A stretch of 64,000 bases of DNA from Chrysomallon squamiferum (GCA_012295275.1 CM022667.1:21208667-21272666); one strand, 5' to 3'; positions 12,901-25,290 are shown, numbered from the stretch's first letter. Program-made: numbers and translations. The notes: a model not told the origin generated them from the sequence alone.

Positions 12901-15782
12901 GATGTGAAAAGAGAAGAGCTGCCAGTCTGCCACTACTTCCGATAAATGCAGTCCAGAACATGTGGTTGCAATGGGAACCATCACAGCAGTATCCAGAGCT
13001 GTTAAATTCAAAGATTACATAATGACAACAAGCTTTCCTCTTTGCATGTGGAATCACTTCATGAATGCTGGCCGAAGAACAAACAACAGTCTGGAAGTGT
13101 GAGTCTGCAGATGTATACCAGATATGTGGACTTGATCAAGGGAATAGAGAAATGTGAAAGAGAAAACTTGGTGCAGTTGAATGCACCTCCACGGAGGAAG
13201 AGAATCTACCAGGAATTCAACAACAGAGTCAGTCACCTCAAGCAGCAACTCACTGCCAGAACCAGGACATCCCTGCAACCTGGACGCCATTGGTCACCAT
13301 TGGTTGCAGGGATTGCCTTCTGCTTTAATTACTTACAGATATATATAGATTTACATTCAGTATATAGATTTATTTTGATGTTTGTCTTATTTGCATACTT
13401 TATGCAATAAGTGATATCCATTCTTTGTAGACATCAATAATCGGTTTCCACATAATCTGATATTGTTCATTATAATGACTGAGGTAACAACATATATATC
13501 AGTAAGACCACTGAATATATTTATGGTTGATTTAGCAGTTTGACCAAATGGGAGTAAGCCTTCTGGACCATATTAGTCCATTAAATTGATGATCCACAGT
13601 AGTTAATTTGTTTATTGCATATGACTAGATTATAATGTCCACTAATGCCAAACTAAATGTCTTACTAGTTTTACGTTTCTTTTTTCAATCAGTCCAGATG
13701 AGATGATAGAAAGAGAGGTTTTGCCAGACGATGTGGAATTCCATGATGTGATAGTTTCTGCTGTTGAGAGTCCAGATTTGTTCTTCATACAAAGACTAGA
13801 GAAAATGGACCAGTAAGCTACACAGTTCTCATGACATTGTATTAACTGACAGTAAATAGTGGGAGAAAAATCTTTTGTCTTTATAAATTTGTATAAACAT
13901 AAAAGTAAATATATTCAGAGTATAGTATTGAAGTATTTTTCTTTTCTTTATAATGTGAGAGCAGACCCATGCAAATTAAAAACTGCATTTATTGTTGATG
14001 TTCTTGCTGATTGCACTAGAAACTGGAGGTGTTAAAATACTTTGGTAATCTCAGGTTACAAGACATGCTGGATGATATTAACAAGAAGATGGCTACCTCA
14101 GCTCTTAAGATTCCACTGGACACACTGACTACTGGCAGCCTGTGCCTGGCTGTCTTTTCAGAAGACATCAGGTTAGTAGAACCTAAATGTGATGTGAACT
14201 GGTGCAAAAACAACATGTAGACTTTTATTAATTATTTGTACATACAATCTTTACTGATAGTAAAATATAACTGTAAATATCATGAGGCTAGTGTTTCAGA
14301 TAAATAAATGACTGCATTCTTTCAGTATTTTAATTTAACCAATGAGTTTCATTTAATCTGTCAAAACATACTCATATCATCTTCTTTTTGTTCACTTGTT
14401 GTTTACACGTCGAGGCCAGCAGTAACTAAGAACAAAACTGTTCTCTGAAGATCACATCTTGTATCATAATTCCCACTATTTTATTTACAGCATTATACAG
14501 AATAATAAAATAATAATAACAAGAAGAATAACAATAAATAATTATATATTTTGAAACTGTCTTTAACTTTTTATTTCTTAAAAAGATACTTCAATTTTAT
14601 GTGATAAAGTTTTTCTTTAATGTTTTGCATTTTTTTCAGGTGGTACAGAGGAAAGGTCATGTCTGTTACTGATGAAGGGTTTGAAGTGTTCTTCTTTGAC
14701 TATGGTGATAAAGAACTTGTTGATAAATGTAAAGTGAAGCCTCTGCCACAGGAATACACCCAACTTCCCTGTCAAGCCATTCAGTGTAGATTACATGGTC
14801 TGAAGCCTAAAGGTATGCAAAAAGTTATTAATGGAATGAAGTAATAATAATAATAATTAAAATCTTAATAAGTATAACTGTTATGAAACTGTTATTATCT
14901 ACAACAAACAGAATCTTTGATTATAAAATTAGTTATTAATTTTATTTGTACCAATTGTAAATTAACACAGTATTTGAACCAATGTGGGTTATTTTAGGAG
15001 AAGTTTGGGATGATCAAGCCGGCAGTGCATTGTTAGACATGGCATTATTCCTTTCAAGTGAGAAGCGATTCCTGGTTGTCAAGGTAATATATACATATAT
15101 ATCCTTTCTCCTTTCTCCACTTTACTCTTTCACACATTGACTTTCTCTCTGTCACTCTCTCTTTCTTTCTTTTCTTCTGCTACATGGCAGAAATAAACAC
15201 TGTTATTGATTTTCAGGTGATCTCTCTTAACTCGCAGACGTACACTGTTTCTCTGTATGACACAACATCAGTTGAAGATTTGAACCTAGCACAAGAATTA
15301 GTATGGAAAGGGTATGCAAGCCGTGACCAAGGTGGAGATTTAACGGTGACTGTTTTTTTCTTATTTTAAAAAAAATTTTAATTTGTTTATTTTTTATTTA
15401 TTTATTTATTTATTTATTGTTTTGTTTGTTTTCTTCATTAATTTATACATCATGCTGCATTTCATGTTCACTAATTATTGTTTTCTAATTTTAATGTATA
15501 TAATATGTGTAAGTGTATATATATATTTATATATATAATTGTTTTAATTTGATTTCAGGATCTATTTAAAATTTCATTAGTGCCAAGTCTTGAAAATTAC
15601 TCAAATAATCTCCAGAAAATAGAGGATCTTTGTTCTCTAGTTTATTGGTCACATGTAAGTAACCTTTTAAATATTTTTTATTTATTTCTTTTAATTTTAT
15701 TTATTTTAATTTAATTTTAATTTTATTTTATTTGAAAAGAGGTTTATTAATTCAGACCTAACAGAATTTTTATTTGTTTATT

Positions 15783-15846
<64 letters not shown>

Positions 15847-18800
15847 GTTGTATTTGTTTGTTGTATTTGTTTATTTATTTTGGGTGTGATTTTAGGGGTT
15901 TTTTTGTTTACCTTTTTTAATAAAAAATGAGAACATGAAATAATTCAGTATTTCAGTGGTTAGAGTATAATCCAGTGCATAAAGGATTTGTGATCAATCA
16001 TCTTTAGGTGTTTCTCATTGCAACCAAGCCAGTTTTGTCAGACTTCTGCAGCATGTGTATTTCTACTACTGAATGATTCATATAAAATATTTTGATTTAA
16101 ATGAGTTTCTGATCTCTTATCATTGTATACATATAGAATGTTAGAAAGAATTTACATAATAATTATTGACATTAAAATATATTGAGTACTAAATATATTA
16201 AAAAAAAAAAAAAAAAAAAATTCCATCCTCAAAGATGAACTGAAATATTTTCATTAATAATCTGGCTTTTTTTCTGTCTTCAACAGTTCACTGACTCAGA
16301 CCTGGCTGTCAGCAAAAGTGATGCAGTTCAGTGTATTATAACAGAAAGCTTGCAGTCCTCAGAGTAAATCTTAACAGATATTAATATGTCTTTCGTGTTT
16401 ATTGTGTTGCTGTGTTGTAAAAATATGAAACGATTGTTGTTCTTTTTTTTCTAATTTAATATCTTAATATTATGTAGAGAATTGCCATTTAAACATTTCT
16501 AATTTCTATTTAACATGTATATAAAGAATTAATTTGTTGCTAATATCTTTTAATTATTATTCTTTGTTATGTTTTAAAATCTACTAAGTTTTTAATACAT
16601 TTAAGAAATGTGTTTGTTTATGTTTTGCAATGTATATTACAGCTTTAAGGAATCTTTATTGGAAAGCAGGGCACATGTATATATGTGCATGATGATTCGT
16701 TACCTGACTAATGTACAGGCTCATGAGAAAATATTGCACAGTATCACACAAGCAATGCTGCACTCAGAAAGGTTGGCAACTCTTACTACTGAAATAAATC
16801 AGTATTTTAATGTGATTATTGATGTCTGCAAGTAGCCAACTGCTTGTGTTAACATTCAGTTTTGTTCAAACAGTTTATCAGTTTTTTTTTTTTTTTCTTT
16901 TGTTAGTCTAAATTTTATTTTTATTTTATTTTACACATATACACAGACACATACATCTAGTATGTGCTCCTGATTGATAACATCGCTGTTAAATATATTT
17001 AATTAATTTTTCTGTCTTAATATAGTGTTTGTCAAGCATTCCTTGGTGAAGGAATCTGTCTATCACTACTTCGCTGTATTGAACAGGTAAGTAAACCAGT
17101 ATATTTCTCAGTACACTTTGAACACAGCCTAAAACAGGTTCTATTTCTGAAAGCAACAAGACTGTGGACAATTTGAAAAGATCATTACAGTTTATTATTA
17201 TAATTATAAATTTTAATTAAAAAAAAAAACACCATTCTTATAGAAATAATTTTTATCTATACATTTCAGGTTAAAAGCAGATCACAAAATTTAAATGGCA
17301 TCACAGTAGCACAAATTCTGTTCTTTATCATTCTGTTTGTTCTTTCTTTATTAATCAGTGGGATTATTTTTTAAAAATCTAATGTTAGTATTCCCATTTG
17401 TGGATATTTAACCACTAAAAGATCCACATAATCAATCAGCAGTCTCTGTTCAACCTACAATCATTGATTTTTTGACCACTGAAATAAGTTATTGTCAATT
17501 AAAAGTATTTCATATAATTCTTGTTTACAATAATGTTATCATTATTTTTAGATATGTAATTTCATCAAAATTCGAATGGTAGAAATTGGAAATTTATTGA
17601 AATGCACAGTTTTAATATTTAAGGAGACTATGAATATTTTAAATAAAAAAGCAATAAAATTAAACAAGTTAATGTTCAGCCATTTTATGCAAATACATTT
17701 TCTATAATGGTATTTTTTTCCAAATTACATAATTATTGATAACAAAGAATATATGCCATACTGTATTATGGTTTGATTTTCTGTTTAATGTATTTTGAAT
17801 AATTAGTAGGTCTTATTACTAATTAATTTTGTTATCTTTTTACATAAAAATTTACATTATGCTTTTTCTAGACTCTGATTCCAGAAATACAACAGCAAGC
17901 CTGCCAAGCTATGTGTGAGCTGTTAGTGAGTGTGAAGTGAGTTGTTTTGTAAAATTGTTTTCACTCTTAATGTCAGGAATTATGTCGATGATGCTAAGTT
18001 TCTGATTTTCAGCATAGCATAATTTACAAGACAGGGAACATTTGTGAATGGTAGAATAGCTGAAAGTGTAAAATTAATTTTACTGATACAGATGTTGCAT
18101 TTGTTGATGTCCTAAAATGATATATAGCACATTGTGATTTTTAGTTTGAACGGACCAAAATTTGTCAGAGAGAGACTGATTTGATTGATTGAAATACTGT
18201 TCCATATCCTGATATAACAGAAATTTAAAGATCTTATAGTAACACTTTTTTCTTCTTTTTTTCAGATTTAGGTCAGCTTTATGTGAATTAAATCCATTTT
18301 TAACATTAACTGACTATCTGAACACAATATCTGAAACACAGGTGAGATGTTATTTATTTCACACAGGTAACATGTTATTTAATTAAACAGAAAATATTTT
18401 TTTCATTTTATAATGCAGGTAAGATGTTATTCAGATATTAATCTAGGAAATGTTTATCTAGGAACAGATAACTGTTATTATCTACAGGTAACTAATAGAT
18501 TATCCTAAAAGATGTTTTACTAATTCCTACATTTTATTGTTTTTCATTCTTTCTTCAAGTCTTGACATTTAATTGTTATATTTCTAGATTCAGTGTTCAG
18601 TATACAAGTTGGTGACAGTTCTGCTTTATGATTCAGAAAGGTGAGTTCAAAGAAAAAGAACAAATAAGATTTTTGGTGGAAATGTTTAAAATATTGTTAT
18701 AATTGGTATTAAATGTTTTTGTGTCATGTTTTGTATAATGTTGTAAAAAACATCTTGTGCAGCCAAGCATATGTTACTAATTAGCAGCAATTCAGAACAT

Positions 18801-19487
18801 TTCATGTGAAAATATCTGCTAAGAATTGTGCAGTGTAATGGGAAGTAGGCCAGTGAGACTGTTGATGAGTCCAGCTTACTATTACCTCCTGTTCAGCTGT
18901 AAATCAGCTTCATAGACCTGTGTTTAGAGGATGTAGATGTAAATGGTGGGTGGAGGGACAAAAAACAAATTGTGATACTTACAAGGAAAAATGAACATTT
19001 CTATTTTTATATTATTTTATTATTTTTTTTTTTGTTCTTCAGGATCAGCTCCAAGTTGAAATTATCTGGCCTGTGTAAGAAATCAGCTGACTCTCTATCA
19101 AAAACAAACAACCATCAGCTGACAGAAAACATTCTGCAGTTCTTTGCTCAGTTGGCTTCCTTGGACAGGTCATCTACATGTCTTTTTTTTATACATTTTG
19201 TAATTTTGTTTATTTTTAAACATGGTAAGATGTGTGTCTGTGTCCGTGTTTGTATGTGTGTGTATTTTTCTGAATGAGAAAGGATAAATCTATTGAAAAG
19301 TAAATATTTTATGTTGTGTCTTGTGTTTTCAGTTGCCATTCTGAGATAAAACGTGATGCTGTCATGGAAGCTGTTATCACCAAAATGAGCAGCTCTGTCT
19401 GTAATGAGGTATTTCTAATATGTACATTCAAATTTTATTACAGCATCTATGTTTCAAATACATGCACAATCACACAGTCACACAAAA

Positions 19488-19518
<31 letters not shown>

Positions 19519-21556
19519 GAAATCAAAGGCAGAAGAATAATGGAGATGAGTAAATAAGATTACTATGTTTTAAATATCCACCATGTAGAAGCCTTTCCTA
19601 AACCCACAGTTTTTTGTCTCTGTTACATTTCTGTCATTTAATTTCAGTGTATTTACCAGTGTGCTTCCTTCTGTGAATATCTGTCTAATGCGAGTCGTAA
19701 AAACAAAACATTACTTCTAGAACACAAAGTAGTAGTTGTGTTAAATAGGTGAGTTATAAAAACATTACTTCAACAGAATGAAATAATATTTGCTTGATTA
19801 TTTCTTCAGTATTTGCGCACCAGCAGTAAAGTTCTGATTTAATGTATTATAATTCTGCAGATGATCTTTTCACTGGGCCATTGATTATATCATGTTCCAG
19901 AAATCAAAGACCAAAGTTAGAATTTTCAAATATATTCTCATATATTAAGTATAATAAGAAACAATTTTTTAATACATAAATGTGTTGAGATCAGGTTACA
20001 TTTGTATTTGCTTATTCATTCATCATTACAGTTTGTTGAATCAGCCTCTGGGTAGTAAGACTCGGGAACTCTGTCAGACTCTTCAAACATCCCTGGCAAT
20101 ACCAGTGCCTGAACAGCAGGTGATAACTGGTCAGTACTACAGGGGTGATGATAGTGACAGGTGAGCCATGTACATTACAATCTCTACTTTATCAAAGACA
20201 CTGGTATATTCCTGGGAAGGTCCATATTTTTGTTCCATATTATATAGTGAATAGTATGTTTTTTCTGCCTTTTTTTTAAGATCAGCGCTGGTTGTCATGT
20301 GGGTTCAGAATACATTTAAAATTCTTCTCACAGTGAAAGTCAGTGGAGCAGAGAAAGATAATTTTGAAGTGAAGGAAAATTCAGTTCACTTCAGGTTTGT
20401 TTGCAGTTTGATTTTTATTCATAGATAAAAATGTGCAACAGTTGGCAGTTTGTACACTTTTATAAATTCTCCTTGAAACTTTTCTTCTGGACTACATTTA
20501 AATTTTTTCAGATTAAAAAATAAAAAAATTATTTATTTCATTTTAATTGATTCAACATTGTAACTATGGAATATAGTTTTTCTTAAATGCAGTGTTTGCT
20601 GTTGGGTATTTATATTATCCTGCAAGTTTGACATGCAGTTTGAGTAACTGGAATTAGCAGAATCAGATAATGAACAAACTGTTGTTCTTTAGTGTTATCC
20701 ACTTAAATAAACATTCTGTGAAATAAAAATGGAAGTTAAAATGTACATAAACCAGTGGTATCTTTTTTCTTGTAGAAGATATTCAGATGGTGTTACCCAG
20801 AAGTTTGATTATGAACTGTTTGGTGAGATTATTCCAGAAAAAACTGAAATTTCTGTCCATTCTAATGAAGCTGTGTTATCACTGAGAAAACTTGAAAAAG
20901 GAAAATGGAGTCGGCTGATGAAAGATAAACAGAAGGTAAAAATATTTTATAGAGAAAATGATCTTCATTAGTATGCATGCATGTGTATTTGAGTGAGTGA
21001 GTGAGTGTATGTGTATGTGTGTGTGTGTGTGTGTGTGTGTCAGTAGATCTAATATTACATATTATCACTGTTAGTTATATCAGATATAACACATTTTTCA
21101 TTACAGAATACCAGTGTTCTACTTGACTTTGAGAAGATGAATGTTAGTTCTGACAATGAGCTTTCAGATGAAGAAACTCCATTTGTTCTTTGGACAAGTG
21201 TGTATACAAAACTGAAAATAGTATAGATAAACGTTTAAAACAAATTAAACAATCCAGTTGAGAATAAGTAAGACTATTGTTAAAAGCCTGGAACAAATAG
21301 AAAAGACATCTTCATCCAACTATTATTTTTACAAACTCACTTTCACATCCCTGGGATGTATTTAACATTCCTTTGTTCATTATTCTGTTGTAGTTTAGGT
21401 ATACATTTTAATTAACAAGGTTTTTTTTAATTATAGATACACTTTTCAACAAATTATAAGCTAGATAATGTTTAATCAGTTTTAAAAAACTTTCAAACAA
21501 AAAAAAAAAAAAACCATTTCTGCAATCATTTTAAGGGAATACCTTTATAAAATATT

Positions 21557-21587
<31 letters not shown>

Positions 21588-21754
21588 TTATTCATTTTTC
21601 AGAAAAATCAAAACTGCCTCGATCAGACACTCCTGTGAGAAAAGACCACCTTCAGTATCCAGTGTCCAGTGATGACAGTGACTCTGAAAATCCTCTCACA
21701 CCCAGTGAAGAAGATGGTTATGGAGAAGATCCACTTGATCTTTTTATTTTGTAA
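604..21754 (+). CDS. TDRD12: TDRD12-type Tudor/helicase protein, 5' end outside window
   Basis: In animals TDRD12 proteins (insect Yb family) act in germline nuage, where they support PIWI-interacting RNA biogenesis. I read 36 exons: 604-705, 1158-1202, 1383-1574, 1789-1917, 2167-2287, 2891-3036, 3994-4058, 4535-4634, 4803-4962, 5421-5478, 6199-6253, 6552-6641, 6839-6901, 10411-10499, 10956-11085, 11432-11502, 13693-13812, 14020-14171, 14640-14812, 14998-15083, 15217-15345, 15559-15654, 16287-16363, 16643-16771, 17026-17086, 17872-17936, 18266-18341, 18588-18640, 19043-19168, 19333-19408, 19648-19748, 20032-20160, 20281-20394, 20776-20935, 21107-21197, 21603-21754 (stop 21752-21754). This gives about 1260 codons, and the N-terminus is missing at the window edge. 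Domain order is helicase, CCCH-like, Tudor, Tudor, helical repeats, CS. Phases agree at every junction except 13812/14020, which is one base short. The donor at 3036 is weak. The helicase plus Tudor plus CS combination is what identifies TDRD12. Confidence 0.85.
715..795 (+). repeat. 37-bp tandem duplication
   Basis: Two nearly identical copies of TTTTATCATTCAATTAAA plus CTGTCATTTGGTTAA lie side by side, with a partial third (GTCACTTGGTTAA) after them. They begin just downstream of the first TDRD12 exon, inside an intron. Confidence 0.85.
3994..4634 (+). other. TDRD12: CCCH-like zinc finger in the TDRD12-type protein
   Basis: Exons 3994-4058 and 4535-4634 join in phase. Together they give Cys-x8-Cys-x6-Cys-x3-His (LCVYLKAFGTC, then NKENECKDRH), very close to the C-x8-C-x5-C-x3-H finger that often binds RNA. 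It lies just after the helicase core and before the first Tudor module, visible residues about 255-285. The motif spans a splice junction, so it can only be seen after joining the two exons. RNA binding is inferred. Confidence 0.6.
4803..6901 (+). other. TDRD12: First visible extended Tudor module
   Basis: Exons 4803-4962, 5421-5478, 6199-6253, 6552-6641 and 6839-6901 encode about residues 301-442. The flanking half has the pattern IEDASHFYMRLLEH. The barrel reads GMLYALRDQHKSYHR, then KVFFVDDGKKDE and LPDELAAYPYQAVE. These match the Tudor strand order (WYRA-like, VxFxDYG-like, LPxxFxxxPxQA). The aromatic cage is only partly conserved (VDDG in place of DYG), so binding of methylated arginine is uncertain here. 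Confidence 0.75.
5005..5075 (+). repeat. (AG)n microsatellite in TDRD12 intron
   Basis: A purine tract of GGGAGA units grading into about 27 pure AG units, 40 bp after the exon ending at 4962. Confidence 0.96.
6928..7022. repeat. (CA)n and (GA)n microsatellites in intron
   Basis: An intronic AC dinucleotide tract (about 6928-6966) is followed by a GA tract (about 6999-7022). The overlapping open frames on both strands are low-complexity artefacts. Confidence 0.95.
7375..10410 (+). repeat. Minisatellite of 32/35-bp units with splice-site-like cores
   Basis: About 85-90 tandem units fill most of the intron between exons 6839-6901 and 10411-10499. Two main unit lengths alternate irregularly: a 35-bp form with TTTGATGTGTATTTAAAC and a 32-bp form lacking GAT. 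Each unit carries CTTACTTGACAGCAG or a variant (ACCTGACAG, GCTTGACACCAG). Single-base variants recur in different neighbourhoods, as expected from unequal exchange or replication slippage. Degenerate units are visible upstream from about 7190, while the 3' end stays homogeneous. The last copy ends in CTTGACAG, which is the acceptor of the next coding exon. There are no unique spacers, so it is not CRISPR-like. Confidence 0.97.
12050..13315 (+). mobile_element. Decayed FLYWCH/MULE-type DNA transposon
   Basis: This sits in the intron between exons 11432-11502 and 13693-13812, in the same direction as the gene. From the ATG at 12058 a frame reads MAGLCKVEFVQSNGG, then DGYAYSQ and ETTYWRCTQ, which is a FLYWCH zinc-finger pattern. 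Further fragments in shifted frames follow: ATDLQLRVGEGRHPQIFSVM (12320-12380), NGKRFFLFSDSDADK (about 12476-12520), CTDSAAICAVGKSFPNADIK and CMFHYKQVTWCKTQQKGLA (12757-12880), and a C-terminal piece with VESLHECWPKNKQQ (13045-13090). These match the order of MULE transposases fused to FLYWCH. At least four frame changes or stops show it is dead. Terminal inverted repeats were not identified, so the edges are approximate. Confidence 0.8.
13693..15345 (+). other. TDRD12: Second extended Tudor module, canonical barrel
   Basis: Exons 13693-13812, 14020-14171, 14640-14812, 14998-15083 and 15217-15345 encode about residues 540-759. The leading half is VSAVESPDLFFIQRLEKMD. The core is WYRGKVMSVTDEGFEVFFFD followed by YGDKE, then LPQEYTQLPCQAIQCRL. 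This is a textbook Tudor barrel with the aromatic and DYG positions intact, so it is the best candidate for reading dimethylarginine on PIWI proteins. A staphylococcal-nuclease-like half follows (KRFLVVKVISLNSQTYTV). Confidence 0.88.
15559..20160 (+). other. TDRD12: Helical, ARM-like repeat block between Tudor and CS domains
   Basis: Eleven exons (15559-15654 to 20032-20160) encode about 330 residues with no Tudor or helicase motifs. They contain repeated amphipathic helical segments such as VCQAFLGEGICLSLLRCIEQ, LIPEIQQQACQAMCELL, FRSALCELNPFLTLTDYL and ENILQFFAQLASL. The spacing, the leucine/cysteine/alanine pattern and the small exons resemble armadillo/HEAT-like repeats. No partner can be inferred from the sequence. 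I am not certain how widespread such a block is in TDRD12 orthologues. Confidence 0.55.
15783..15843 (+). repeat. (GTT)n trinucleotide repeat in intron
   Basis: About 20 uninterrupted GTT units in the intron after exon 15559-15654, followed by T-rich degenerate sequence. Confidence 0.97.
20281..21754 (+). other. TDRD12: C-terminal CS (p23-like) domain and acidic tail
   Basis: Exons 20281-20394 to 21107-21197 read VMWVQNTFKILLTVKVSGAE, then VHFRRYSDGVTQKFDYELFG, IIPEKTEISVHSNEAVLSL and KLEKGKWSRLM. This is the beta-sandwich pattern of CS/p23 domains, including the W..T..V start, the F..L.G.I.P....... motif and the closing K...W.RL. The final exon (21603-21754) adds an Asp/Glu/Ser-rich tail ending DPLDLFIL. 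CS domains usually mediate co-chaperone or HSP90-related contacts, and this domain is the signature that separates TDRD12 from other Tudor helicases. Confidence 0.85.
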
Positions 21755-21999
21755 CCAATTTACAACACTGTGAAGAAAAACTGTTATTATACATTTATTT
21801 TTTTAATTATTGGTATAACAAATTTTCAGAAAGAAAGTCTTTAGTTGTTATTTCTAATCTTGTTGGAGAGATCATTTTAAAAAATTGTGATTTTAAGCTC
21901 TATAACAAAAGCGTTGAAGAATGAAATCAAAAGCTCGGAAGAATGAAATCAAAAGTGACCATTGCATTATCACTGACGAGACATTTTGATAATCTGTTG

Positions 22000-22005
22000 A
22001 ATAAA
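22000..22005 (+). terminator. Candidate polyadenylation signal of the TDRD12-type gene
   Basis: An AATAAA hexamer about 245 bp after the stop codon at 21754, followed by T-rich sequence. It is the first canonical signal downstream and gives a plausible short 3' UTR. Confidence 0.55.
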
Positions 22006-22019
22006 GTTATTTTTTCTTT

Positions 22020-23210
22020 AGGATTTTATTTTTAAATTAAACTTGTATATATTTAAAACTAAATCACCATGTGTTGTGTGTGTGTAATTTAACTACTTCT
22101 AATGTGAGTTGACTGCTGAAGTAACATGTTTACAGAAAACTGTTTAGAAATGGACACTGAAAGTAATGTGTATATATATCAAAAACCACTTTGTGCCAAA
22201 TATGATCAGTGTAGCTTTTCATATGAGTATCATCACACTATTTTCAATTAGTCTCTATTTTATTAATGTTAAATCTAACTTTACTTGTATTTTTTCCTGA
22301 TAACAGAAAGAATATGATTATTTTCCACACAGTAATAGAGTATTTCTTCATAATTTAACCATTATGGGCACTGCACATCAAGTTTTGTAATACACAAACA
22401 GTTTCTTAATTTAACTAATAAAGAACTGGTATAAATCAAATACTATGATATTTAAATTATAATATAAGTTTTCAATTTGTATAAAATGAATTGGTTCTAA
22501 GAACTGCTATTGCAGAATAATTCATTGTTTTCTTTGTATATATGTCTGGTTAGATAAATCTGTAACAGTGTATTCCTCTGTGCCTGTAAGAGATTATAGT
22601 TAACAGACAGTTGTTGAGATTTAAATAGTGATGTTTTCTTTATTATAATTGACATTCACAAATTAATCTTCTTTTTCTTTTTCCTATCATGCGGCTTTGA
22701 GCATAAATTAACTATTCAAGCTGTTATTTATTATTTTACACCAACAGATAATAAAAATATTGATCATCTTGAACATTTATTATTATTATTATTTTTTTTT
22801 AGATTGTTGAAATTTGTTATGCGCTACAAAATAAATAATTTAAAAAAATAGATGAAAACATTTTGATAAAAATTTCTGAAAATTATTCTGATACAATTAG
22901 AATGAAAGACATTGCTTGTATTTGATATTATCAATTATTTTTTAATTTGTTATTTTTTATTTTTTATATATTTTTATAATTTTATTTTAATTTTATTTAT
23001 TTTCATCTTTATATTTATTGTTCATTTTGTATGTTTAAATAAGACACAATAATAATTGGTGCTGTTTAAAGTTACTGATTTTTAATTAACTGAAATTAGT
23101 GTTAAGTTTGGCCAAATAATTAATGAAATTTCATTATTTTTTCATTTAATTGACACTAGTCAGAATTTAATACTTTGTCAGTGCATTTAGAAAATACTTT
23201 TTTTGTAGAA

Positions 23211-23245
<35 letters not shown>

Positions 23246-25290
23246 AAATACCTTTACTTAAATATTCAAATAAGAAGGTATTGAATAAATAAATCTGATA
23301 TATGTACACACATTGCATGCAGATGCAAATGCACGCACACACACACACACACATGCATATATGCTTTGACACTTCCACAGGTACTTAGAATCCATATTAG
23401 TTCAGGATGTTAAAGTTGTCAAATTTAATATCCTTAAATAATAAGTTTTTTTCTTTTCCCTCATTTAGTATTTTGTAAGAACTGTAGTGTTGGATATGAG
23501 ATAATCACTGACTGACTCAAACTTGAAACTGTATGCATCTCACTAATCATCACTGCCCTAGGTGGTTCATGAAATAATCATCATTGTCAGGTCCTTTCAA
23601 AGTCCATAAACTTCTGTTAAAATTTTATGTGGGAACCATGACATATATATTCAGTCTGGATTGTTTTCATTAATTTACAGGTTCCAGAATTTGAATTATT
23701 GAAAAAACAAGAAACAAAGTAAAATTGAAATACTGCATATATTTATAAACAATCACAAGTAACACATTGAAGCAAATTTAATTTATCAGCTTAGTGACCC
23801 CTCATTTTACTCTTTATCACATATATAGTTTAAAAAGAAAAGAGAAATGGATATCATTTGAAATGTTTTTTGTTTTGTTTTTGTTTTTTTGTTATTGTAA
23901 TTAAATCTGATAAATAACTAAAACTAGATTAGTATACAGTATATACAATTTTTGTTTAAAATGGTCATGATTTGTCACAGATTATGAAACTACAGATATA
24001 AAAAATATTATAATATTTTTAAAAATAAATTTCATATTAAAAAGACCTGGATATAATAAATAATATTGGCACTTATGGATTCAGTCGCATATTTCTGGAA
24101 TGTACAATAATATAATCTAAATATTTTGATATGTTGTTTACTACTGTTCATAAAAACTACAAATCAATAAATAATATAAAGACAATACTGAAAAGCTGAT
24201 TGTGGAATGAATTGAGTATTGTCATCTATTACATAGATTGCAGAGATTCTTTAAAAAAATAAATAAAAATCAAATAAAGTTGTTTAAAAGTACCCGATGC
24301 ATTAATCAACAAGTTACATAAGAGTTCTGATTTTTTTTTTACTGATTACGTATTCCTCCAAATCCTTTTTATCCGTATTACCTGATTTAGATTTTAAAAC
24401 ATTTGTAAATAAAAGGCAAAAAAAATTAATAATAAATTTGTTGTAGTTGGGATGGTAGAAAAAAGAACACATCACAAAATGAGAGGTGCAGTTAACAGGT
24501 TTTGTATTTTGATTTGATAGTAACACATAAAAATTCCATCCTGAGATACACGTAGTTAACTCCATGCTTCCATGAAAATGAATGAATTGTTTGAAATGTG
24601 GTTACATCAACTGAAGATTTAAGCATATCCAGATTCACAGATTTATGCAGTGTGTTTAGTAAGTTGTTTAATTTTATACACTTGTTAGTTAATGAACGTT
24701 TCTACCTCATTTCAGTAACATTTCCTTTCTTTGTGTCTGCTGGGCAGATTTATTAAAATAGTAAAGAATTTCATCTAGAGAATGCAATCACAGACTTTTG
24801 TTCTTCATTCACATTTAGTTATGTATTGTTTTCACTGTACACACGTTATAATATTCTTCATTGTGTTCTAGGAATTAAATAATTACTCCAGTTTATATGT
24901 TTTATTTTAATTATCCTGTATTGTAGATTATTCATGAAAAATAACTTACATTTTCACTGCATGTTTAAGTCTACTGACTTATTTTTTTTATTTTATATAA
25001 ATTAAAAGTGAATACACACTCATATGACGAATACACACTCTTCAATCAGAATGTTTAATAGATGAGTGATGTAACTTTAGATACTAAGGCAATAAACCTG
25101 AGCAGATTTTTCTGGTGACAAATTTGTGAAGGTATGATCTGTTGTGTCTATTAGAAAGCAAGAAATGTAACTAGCTGTGAGTTCAGACATCAAAGTGACA
25201 ATCCAGGTGTGAAAGTTGATAAATATCAGTTGATTTGAAGATACACAGAGTTCACAATATTCATAATGTGTCCTAAAAACAGAGTCAGTT
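22020..25290. other. Convergent intergenic region and NEK9 3' UTR
   Basis: This 3.3 kb lies between the presumed polyadenylation site of the TDRD12-type gene and the NEK9 stop codon. The right-hand part should include the NEK9 3' UTR: minus-strand AATAAA hexamers occur at 24901-24906 and 24749-24754. Otherwise it is AT-rich with a long T run (about 23212-23240) and an AC microsatellite (about 23335-23353). I see no exon with splice signals. Confidence 0.6.

Noticed and set aside
12423-13290. Minus-strand open frames over the MULE relic
   Set aside because: They are shadows of the transposase frames on the plus strand.
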